NCBI RefSeq assembly: GCF_964340395.1
Contig: NC_135558.1
Span: 21,881,371 to 21,945,370 of the forward strand
From: Glandiceps talaboti
Lineage: Eukaryota; Hemichordata; Enteropneusta; Spengelidae
DNA length: 64,000 bases
Direction of reading: 5' to 3'
Part shown: in pieces, positions 35,011 through 64,000 of the stretch
Position numbering within the stretch: position 1 is the stretch's first letter
Layout of the letters: each line of letters starts with the position of its first letter
Program-made: the position numbers and the translations under genes
The notes under the pieces: model-generated
What the model saw: the letters and a program-made list of their open reading frames with translations, nothing else
Databases searched by the model: none
Told to the model about the DNA's origin: nothing

Positions 35011-35242
35011 ATCGACTTATTTTTTTAAAATATTTTTTATTTACATTCAGATCAAAAGATGTGAATCCATAATTATATTTGGTGTAGATTTTCGATTAAT
35101 TGTCAGGTTATTTTTTCTCAGCAATTCACCATCAGTTATCTTTGTTTTCAAAATCGACATGCAATTAATGTCTTCTGAGAAATACATTTTCCACATAGAT
35201 TTCATATCCGTTCTTGTATGTATCGGGTGCATATAAAGATGA

Positions 35243-35930
35243 AGTCCCGGTTACATGATGCAACTCGATGAACAACGCACCACACAATTCGTCGCATGCG
35301 ACAAATTGAATGGTGTACTCGCTTTGTCGCAGGATCTTGTGGCGTTGCTAGATGTGTCGCAAGGAAACTGACATGTCGTTTTTTCTGCAACGAGTCGCAA
35401 GTTGCTTCATGAGTTGCACCGTGTAACTATCTTATCACGTCGCAAGTAATAACCTTTGACATATACCTACATTTTTAGTATAAACTATCTATTTTGGCAA
35501 AGTATTTTTGATATAATTTCGATTTTTCACCACGATTACCACTTATCAATAGTATACAACGTCTATGAATGCTTGATCTCCGCTGAATATCATTTTATTT
35601 CTAACTTGAATGCAAGTAGCAACGTCAGAAAGATCAACATCGCCCTAAATGAACTTCGAATTGAATACAGTTTTACTATCGATACCCCAACAAGTTTTCA
35701 GTCATTTTATTCGTAAATATTAGCAATTTTATTGCATTTCTGCCAAGTTCCTGCTGCCAGAAGACTTGACCTCTATGACCTGTAACTTTTATATATCTAC
35801 GCATGTGTAACAGTTAGCTCTTGTGACTCACCATGCAACTAGTTGCTTTGTGTACGCGTTCTATCGCAGTTGCTAGCCTCGTTGCATGCGACGAATTGCT
35901 TCATGAGTTGCATCATGTAACTGGGCCTTA
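35243..35930. mobile_element. Nonautonomous DNA element with long TIRs
   Basis: Left end CCCGGTTACATGATGCAACT; right end, read in reverse, GGCCCAGTTACATGATGCAACTC. Both continue with CAATTCGTCGCATGC. No transposase is visible. The GGCCC terminus next to TTAA is reminiscent of PIF/Harbinger MITEs, but no target duplication could be fixed. Confidence 0.6.
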
Positions 35931-35934
35931 AGAG

Positions 35935-36475
35935 TAAAAAACATTTTGCCAACTGCAGAATGTTGCACATGAAAAACAAAAAAGATGGCAGACACTTATG
36001 GGGAAAGTAGCAGCATTTTGTGCAGTTTCAGTATTTATGGATAACACAGGGTGATTTGCACATCTAGACCATTGCAATATGTTTAGGACAAGAATGTACG
36101 AATTTGGCTTGGTTAAATGAAGTGTTAACTGCTCGTTCAATAACAAAACGTTTTGGGATATAGTCCCCAAAGATAAATAACGATATAGTAGGTGACTCTG
36201 TTTCATGACTTGAAATCTGTCACCCTAACTCAGATGGTAAACCTTTTGCATTTTGCAAAAATTGATAAAAACATTGAAAATTAATGCCCTCTGTACGCCC
36301 AAATTTTTTGTTGTGATGTCATGTTTACGTAAACACTTTCCAGATGAAAAGATCAAGGGTTATTCAGTAGGCGATATAACATGTATAGTAATAGTCATTA
36401 GAAATTAAATAACTTGCATAATCATGTATGTATATAGGTGTGTTCTATACTTCAGACTAGCAAAAGTTCTGAGTA
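35935..36475. other. No feature seen
   Basis: Intergenic AT-rich DNA; the ORF at 35928-36206 (minus) has no recognisable motif. Confidence 0.4.
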
Positions 36476-36477
36476 GC

Positions 36478-37150
<673 letters not shown>

Positions 37151-37499
37151 CCTCCACATCAGAGATGTACAGTATGGTACACTACATGACACACTAAACT
37201 AACAGTGCAAATCAACTTCAGCGTCCATACATAATGTGCGGAGAGATTTCTTTACAAATAGATGTGGGCTATGTGAAAAAGGTCTCTCATTGGGCTGTAA
37301 TCTGTACTTGGAAAAAACTTTTTGAATCTTACTTATGGGCAGAAACGTGACCCCCCCCCCCATAATAGCTAGTGGGGAGGGTGTGGGATGGGGTGTTCAC
37401 CTCCCACGGTAGGCAAATTTGTGAAAATAAGGTCATGTAGGAGGCCATTTAGTGGCATAAAATTTCAAAGCATAAACATTATCGGAAGCCATTCCGGCA

Positions 37500-37864
37500 G
37501 GGCTCGAAATTAGCGGTAGTCTCGCGTCACATTAAATTGACTACCAGTTTTTCCAAAATGACTACCAAGTTCGAAAACTGGTAGTGATCCTTGACTCATT
37601 TTTCATCGTATGACGTAAATAACAATAAATAGCATAAATACTCAGATTTGAGAGCATTTGTGTTATAAGTTTGACAAGCAACCCACACACCCGAACTAAC
37701 TATACACTTCACCCTGTTGGGGTGATTCAGTGATCAAAATAAACTACAACATGGAAAGTACGTAATTTTGCTGTGTGACTAGTGATTTAGTTAGTGTTTT
37801 GAAGTTTATTTCTGTCAATCTCTCAGTCACGTCCTGTATATATGTTTGAAGCCAGTAACTGTTT

Positions 37865-37912
<48 letters not shown>

Positions 37913-38310
37913 TGGGTGGGGAGGGGGAGGGGTGTTTGTACATGTATACATGTGTGTGTGACTGAATGAATGTAAAATATGTGTATATTTATTACGTACG
38001 TGTTATGCCAAAATTTGTGTCAGTTTGAGGTTTCCATGTGGACATTGCAAAATAAGAGCTTGGTATGCACAATAATCATTTATATGATATTTACTTACTA
38101 TGATACTAGTATGATATTACATGTAGTATTTTAGGACAGGTCAAATGTTTGCATAATATGAATGTCACTAATTTCTTGAAAAAAACTGTTATCAGAACGT
38201 TTATTACTTAATGTTTTGTTTATGCATAAATTATTAAATGCTGAAAAAAAGAATGACTACCAAATCTCTGTTTTAAAAAGTGGTAGTCAAAGTGACTACC
38301 AACTAAAATA
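37500..38310. repeat. Degenerate repeat with ACTACCA phrases and (GT)n
   Basis: 'gactaccagtttttcc', 'gactaccaagttcg', 'aactggtagtg' near 37540-37590 and again 'gactaccaaatctctg', 'gtggtagtcaaagtgactacc' near 38255-38300. (GT)n at 37867-37909. Family not recognised. Confidence 0.5.
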
Positions 38311-38420
38311 AGGGAGGGAGGGAGGGAGGGAGAGACACACAAATACAGATACATACATACATACATACATACATACATACATACATACATACATACATAC
38401 ATACATACATACATACATAC
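38309..38420. repeat. (GGGA)n and (CATA)n microsatellites
   Basis: GGGA repeats at 38309-38330, then (CATA)n at 38349-38420. Confidence 0.95.
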
Positions 38421-38699
38421 AGAGGAAGGCATACGCTTACACAAATCGGCACTGAATATAGGCTGTAGAAGTAATTGCGGCGAGGAGGCGAGAATCTTTT
38501 TAATTTACTCGGTAAACAACCGCTCCTGCGGTTTCATTTTGGTTCAAATCATGAAAAAAATATTTCGAGTCCCTCCCTTCTTTCAGACCATCAGAACTTT
38601 CATGGCACACCCTTTGAACCCCCGATATTTTTTCATGCCCCCCCCCCCCATTTCTCCCCAGGCCCCCCTCTGCCGTAAATTCTGACCCCAACCATATAT

Positions 38700-40020
38700 C
38701 TTATGGTATCTTTCATGACTTCAGTTTTCCTTTCTCTTCGCTCGACTCTTTTCTTTTAACCTTCTTTTTTTAAAAGTGTTTTATTTCGAGAGAGACAAAT
38801 TACAGCAACACAAGTGCAAAAAACATGTGGCACCATTTGGAACATCTAAAACAAGTTGAGAAAAATAGGGTACAGCGCAGAGGTAGGGAACTAAACTTAA
38901 AAATTGTCCCATTTTGTACAAAACTTTGGGAGACAGTCTTTTCTTTTGTTTTGGCAATATGGCATTCAATCTTTTTTGTAAGTCTTAAATTTGATTTCAC
39001 AATATTAAAGGATGGTATAGTTTTTGATAACTTAGATTCATAAATGGTCTTTTTTGTTATCAATATAATGTGATATATACTTTTATCTTGATTATATGAT
39101 TTCGAGAACGCATAATGGTCCAAGAGAATGGCAAAGGAAATTAAAAATTATTTACAAAAGATACAAATCTCAAAAATACACATACAGATCAGAGATACAA
39201 AGGCAGATTATGTCCGATTATATCCGCCTTGCAGAGACTTGTATTGATTTTACTACATCACAAGAAGAGCCTGGTCACTTCATAATGATTTGAGGTGCCA
39301 TAGAGGGCGCTCTTGAGCTTACATGTACACTATAGCCAAATGTCAGAGCGACTGCAGAAAGGTACTCACGATTTTCTCCACGCATAGTGATTATTCTATT
39401 AACTTCTGTACTTTTTCTCATATTGCTTTATTTCAAGAATATCCTCATAAGCAATGTATCAAATATCAAATGATATCAAATGATATATACACATGTCACC
39501 TCTGTTTCTCACCAATGTCGCTATCTCTGCTTTATGTCCAACGTTACGTAGTAAATGTTCAGCTAACTATACATTACTTTCAAAATTACTCTTAATTGCA
39601 CCGAATCACACGAGGACACAGCTCAACAGACATAGATAGCATAACAAACATAGATTTATGGTTCGCCAGTTACCTCTCTGAACGAGATAGTTACAGCTGC
39701 GGACAGACAAGTGAATGGATCGCCTATGTTAACTAGTTTGTTGTATAGATAGATTTCATTCATAAAACTTTTCAAAACAACAGGACACCACTTCCCTTTG
39801 AAAGTAGTTTCAAAGCCACTGCTGTACTTTATACAATCAACTTACTCTGACTAGTTACACAAAGGGATTCACACACTTGAATTGGATGTCCACAGCTGTA
39901 CTTTTTTTCCCCTTTTCTCCTACTTTTCTGGCCTGTATTAAACAATGATGTCCCAAGATCTTCTATGCGATCGATCGATCGATTGGTTGTAAGTAAACAA
40001 TGTAGTCATCTCATATTATC
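38700..40020. other. No gene recognised
   Basis: Several overlapping short ORFs on both strands (38781-39123, 39096-39595) lack known motifs or consistent splice sites. The (CGAT)n short run is at 39967-39982. Confidence 0.4.
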
Positions 40021-40039
40021 ACCCTTGATCTTGTAGCAT

Positions 40040-40079
40040 TTTTACCTTCCGTAAGGATGATTATATATTAGGGATGAAA

Positions 40080-40160
<81 letters not shown>
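40040..40160. repeat. Dispersed repeat head and (GT)n tract
   Basis: TTACCTTCCGTAAGGATGATT, the same head as at 14360, followed by (GT)n at 40081-40159. Confidence 0.9.
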
Positions 40161-40161
<1 letters not shown>

Positions 40162-40164
40162 ATA

Positions 40165-40570
40165 TATCATATTTGCAGTATGGTTCATCACAACCTAATA
40201 AGTGTAAAGATTCCATTCCCTATTCACAATTACTTCGTTTACGTCGTATTTGTAGTAATGATTTTGAAAGGGCTGCTCTATTTTGCACATACTTCCACCA
40301 ACATAGTTATCCAGTCTCGGTTACCAATGCGGCTTTACAGAAGGTGTCATCTTTGTCAAAGGAAGCTTGTATCAAATCACATGATCAGAAGAGTAATAAC
40401 GATCGTCCCATATTGGCTCAAACATGTACCATCCCCTTTTCCACCAGAGTTAAGAAGTTAATATACAAGCATTTGGTGGTCCATACAGAACAACATGGAT
40501 TGGAAGTTAGTGCTGGTTCATGCACAGGGCACTCAGGCTTAGTTGGTTATGTTTTACGAAAACAGAATCA
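40165..40570 (+). mobile_element. Penelope-like element RT fragment
   Basis: The + frame reads HHNLISVKIPFP in one frame and KDSIPYSQLLRLRRICSND in the open one, then FERAALFCTYFHQHSYP and AALQKVSSLSKE. The 'SIPYSQxLRLRRICS' block and the spacing to 'FxxHxYP' are characteristic of the C-terminal RT region of Penelope-like elements. The GIY-YIG endonuclease is absent; a stop occurs at 40572. It is 5'-truncated, directly following (GT)n. Confidence 0.75.
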
Positions 40571-40593
40571 ATAAATGAATACTGACAAACATA

Positions 40594-40693
40594 NNNNNNN
40601 NNNNNNNNNNNNNNNNNNNNNNNNNNNNNNNNNNNNNNNNNNNNNNNNNNNNNNNNNNNNNNNNNNNNNNNNNNNNNNNNNNNNNNNNNNNNN
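40594..40693. other. Assembly gap, 100 N
   Basis: Exactly 100 N, the usual placeholder for a gap of unknown size. Both sides carry nearly the same about 38-bp sequence (GAAAACAGAATCAATAAATG...), so the gap probably hides a tandem or a collapsed repeat. Confidence 0.98.
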
Positions 40694-40858
40694 TTATGAA
40701 AACAGAATCAATAAATGAATACGGACAAGCATAATTACAAATCGTTATCAACATAGTAATTTCGCATATAGGAAAACATAATATTATATAGCAATTCTTG
40801 TTGTTGATAATTATTTGTAACTACTCTCTTGTTGATGCTTGTCAGTATGTGTTTATAC

Positions 40859-40976
40859 ATTTGTTTGTTTGTTTGTTTGTTTGTTTGTTTGTTTATTTAT
40901 TTATTTACTTGCTTACTTATTTACTTATTTGTTTATTGTGTTTGTTTGTTTGTTTGTTTGTTTGTTAGTTAGTTAG
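40859..40976. repeat. (GTTT)n / (ATTT)n tract
   Basis: Tetranucleotide repeats GTTT, ATTT, ACTT, then GTTT and GTTA. Confidence 0.95.
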
Positions 40977-41063
40977 TTATTTTTGAAAACATTACCTCTG
41001 TCCTGACTATTCTAACCATTGTTTTAAAATGCGAGTTCATAACCTTCACAATTAAAGAGATAT

Positions 41064-42150
<1,087 letters not shown>

Positions 42151-42154
42151 AAAG

Positions 42155-42778
42155 AACATTCAACACATCGTGGTCACGTGACAACTGAAGTTTACATTCA
42201 ACACATCGTGGTCACGTGACAACTGAAGTTTACATTCAACACATCGTGGTCACGTGACAACTGAAGTTTACATTCAACACATCGTGGTCACGTGACAACT
42301 GAAGTTTACATTCAACACATCGTGGTCACGTGACAACTGAAGTTTACATTCAACACATTGTGGTCACGTGACAACTGAAGTTTACATTCAACACATCGTG
42401 GTCACGTGACAACTGAAGTTTACATTCAACACATCGTGGTCACGTGACAACTGAAGTTTACATTCAACACATCGTGGTCACGTGACAACTGAAGTTTACA
42501 TTCAACACATCGTGGTCACGTGACAACTGAAGTTTACATTCAACACATCGTGGTCACGTGACAACTGAAGTTTACATTCAACACATCGTGGTCACGTGAC
42601 AACTGAAGTTTACATTCAACACATCGTGGTCACGTGACAACTGAAGTTTACATTCAACACATCGTGGTCACGTGACAACTGAAGTTTACATTCAACACAT
42701 CGTAGTCATGTGACAACTGTGAAGTTTACATTCAGACATCGTGGTCACGTGACAACTGTGAAGTTTACTGTTGACCGT
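42155..42778. repeat. 38-bp array with GTCACGTGAC palindromes
   Basis: Fourteen phased units of 38 bp, then one mutated (GTCATGTGAC) and one further intact unit. Each contains the perfect 10-bp palindrome GTCACGTGAC, the canonical E-box CACGTG in the flank context of the CLEAR consensus bound by MiT/TFE factors in vertebrates. Located about 1.4 kb 3' of the GARNL3 stop. Whether it is bound is not known. Confidence 0.95.
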
Positions 42779-44220
42779 TGGCCTTTCACGAACTCCAGTA
42801 AAGTTGCACGTAAAATAATTTGTCGCTGAATGTTCCATTCTCTATCACTCAACTGTCAAATCGTCGATAAAAGACAAAATAATTCTTCATCGAATTACCA
42901 ATATGATTTAAATTTACAAACTGCGCACCATGCAAAATCGTCGGTTTTTGTTATCAAAGAATGTTAGAACTCGTGTAGAGATATGTACTGTGTACAAAGA
43001 CGTGAACCATGATAAATGAATAAAGACGTACTAGTACTTAACTGCACATGTCTCACGATTTTGGCATATGCTGATTACAAACAAGCTTATATTCGAGATT
43101 TGGTAACAAAATTAATGTTAACACTTCTGCAGTGATACACAATTTTTATGAAGTCAGTGAATCGAATGGTTATTCAGAATATTGTCGTCACAAAGTCAAA
43201 ACAAACTAAGACAGAAAACATCTCAAACATTAAAGTATATGTAAATGTGAGTATAGTCGGTACACAAAATATACAATACAAACACCCTTACAAAATACAG
43301 AATTTTAACAACAAATATCTGATCAATACAACTGTATTAATTCAAAGCGACAGTATAGTTGTTTGACAGTTTGTGATCGTTTGTTGGGGATTTCTTCAAA
43401 ACGATAGATATGTGATGTCCATTGATCTCTCTCCTCACTTTCAAATGAGAAACTATTATGTCCATGACAAATGTAAATGTATAACCAAAGCCCACAACTT
43501 ACAATCTGGTATCTTCTAAAAGTTAGGTTGTTTTTCGGTATCAGAATCACTTGTCATCCAACACGTTTCTTCCAAACCCATTGGAATAATTGTTCACAAC
43601 TTGTGTTATTTATAACGCAATTTGCATCAAATTGAGTTCTGGATCGTTGAGTTCTCCCCTGTCGTCATTCACTGAATTTACCGAGTATTAAATATCCCAT
43701 AAACAACAACAGCAAAAATCCCATTGAATATGAGTGCCCATTTAACAGAACATTGTCGGGGGCTTGTAGTATGGGTGACGTGTCGAACATCTCTTTTTAT
43801 TTTATCAGATATTGGCAAGAAAAAGATAAAGGAGATTTTTTTTATCATAACACGAGCTTTGTTATGTTTATGCTTCAATGGCTAGACTCCTCACAAACAC
43901 CAAGTCCATTGAAATGTTGATATGCAAAGGTCAGACTTTGACAACACTATATGTGTGCTCGGTCAGTCAATATGGTGAACGTTATTTTCCATACAATGGA
44001 GTCTATAAGTACCGTGTCGTGTAGTACTAAACATGAACCATTCCAAACACAATATGAGATTCGTCATTCATGTAACCATTTTCCTTGACCACATAACGAT
44101 AACGGTCATAATCAAAGTTGTTCCAGATTGTAAATATTCCAAGTAGTCGTGATCTCTCAACCACGTCTGTTCAATTCCCATCACGTTAACGTCCCTAACG
44201 TCGTCAGGATGCGACCTGAT
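42779..44220 (-). other. GARNL3 3' flank / possible 3' UTR
   Basis: No coding signal. A minus-strand AATAAA occurs at 43796-43801, about 420 bp after the GARNL3 stop, and could be its poly(A) signal. Confidence 0.45.
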
Positions 44221-63594
<19,374 letters not shown>

Positions 63595-63656
63595 CTGTAC
63601 AAAAAAGTGTATTTAATCAATATCTTATGATATATAGCATATTAGCATTTCAGTCA

Positions 63657-63667
63657 CACACACACAA

Positions 63668-63699
<32 letters not shown>

Positions 63700-63705
63700 A
63701 CACAG
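63657..63705. repeat. (CA)n microsatellite
   Basis: CA repeats with AAAC and TACA interruptions just upstream (in transcript sense) of exon 63487-63594. Confidence 0.95.
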
Positions 63706-63752
63706 ACAGTTGGACAACTTAATTTCTAACATATATAGGGATACAGATTAAT

Positions 63753-64000
63753 ATCGGTCCATGTATATTTGACAGACTGTAAGTAGACTATCGTCCATGT
63801 CTATTTGACAGACTGTAAGTAGACTATCGTCCATGTCTATTTGATAGACTGTAAGTAGACTATCGTCCATGTCTATTTGACAGACTGTAAGTAGACTATC
63901 GTCCATGTCTATTTGATAGACTGTAAGTAGACTATCGTCCATGTATATTTGACAGACTGTAAGTAGACTATCGACCATGTCTATTTGATAGACTGTAAGT
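63753..64000. repeat. 36-bp minisatellite, about 7 units
   Basis: Unit CTATTTGACAGACTGTAAGT ... ATCGTCCATGT, running off the window edge, in a GARNL3 intron. The 36-bp length gives a 12-residue periodic spurious ORF on the minus strand. Confidence 0.95.

Noticed and set aside
63748-63978. Periodic 76-aa minus ORF (DDSLLTVCQ repeats)
   Set aside because: Translation of a 36-bp minisatellite in a GARNL3 intron.

Overview
The window is an AT-rich stretch of a metazoan nuclear genome. Evidence for this is spliced genes with GT-AG introns, exon phases that match from exon to exon, introns of up to about 8 kb, very abundant tandem and microsatellite DNA, and animal-type transposons (DIRS, L2/CR1-like LINEs, a Penelope-like fragment, piggyBac-like and foldback elements). 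Repeat density and style suggest a marine invertebrate (deuterostome or lophotrochozoan), but no species can be named from the sequence alone.

Left part (1-11124, + strand): the 3' end of an endophilin-B gene (SH3GLB1/2 type). The last BAR-domain exon is at 907-1007, a possible 54-bp linker cassette at 2370-2423, and SH3 exons at 2556-2712 and 11017-11124. Its introns carry a 39-bp array (66-866), a 73-bp array (4208-5598) and a 32-bp array (5988-9719). The 32-bp array is open in three frames and gives spurious proteins of more than 1200 aa.

Middle (11125-44200): repeat-rich DNA with a minus-strand spliced gene of unknown identity (exons from 30341 down to 17606). One of its exons appears to be split by a 5.7-kb DIRS-type tyrosine-recombinase retrotransposon (about 23124-28790). 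The element retains inverted terminal repeats and an internal complementary region that matches both termini, but its gag, RT, RNase H and YR coding regions are broken. Further right are a CR1/L2-like LINE tail, a tRNA-like SINE, a 76-bp array, an intact 202-aa minus-strand ORF (34325-34933) whose 3' flank has an inverted paralogous copy at about 31215-31395, nonautonomous DNA elements, a Penelope-like fragment, a 100-N assembly gap, and a 38-bp array carrying 15 intact copies of the palindrome GTCACGTGAC.

Right part (44221-63594, minus strand): 13 consecutive exons of GARNL3 (Rap/Ran-GAP domain-like protein 3), covering the citron-homology (CNH) domain and the C-terminal tail; the Rap-GAP part lies beyond the right edge. 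All twelve exon-exon phases fit. One GARNL3 intron (47573-55438) holds about 7 kb of a 28-bp satellite in which a dead L2-like LINE was inserted and then copied with the satellite as a higher-order repeat of about 3.06 kb. Other GARNL3 introns hold several minisatellites, two foldback elements (one with a 7-bp target duplication) and long GA/CT, CATA and CAGA tracts.

The two recognised genes act in membrane curvature/trafficking (endophilin B) and predicted small-GTPase regulation (GARNL3). They are not an operon; they are linked neighbours in opposite orientation.
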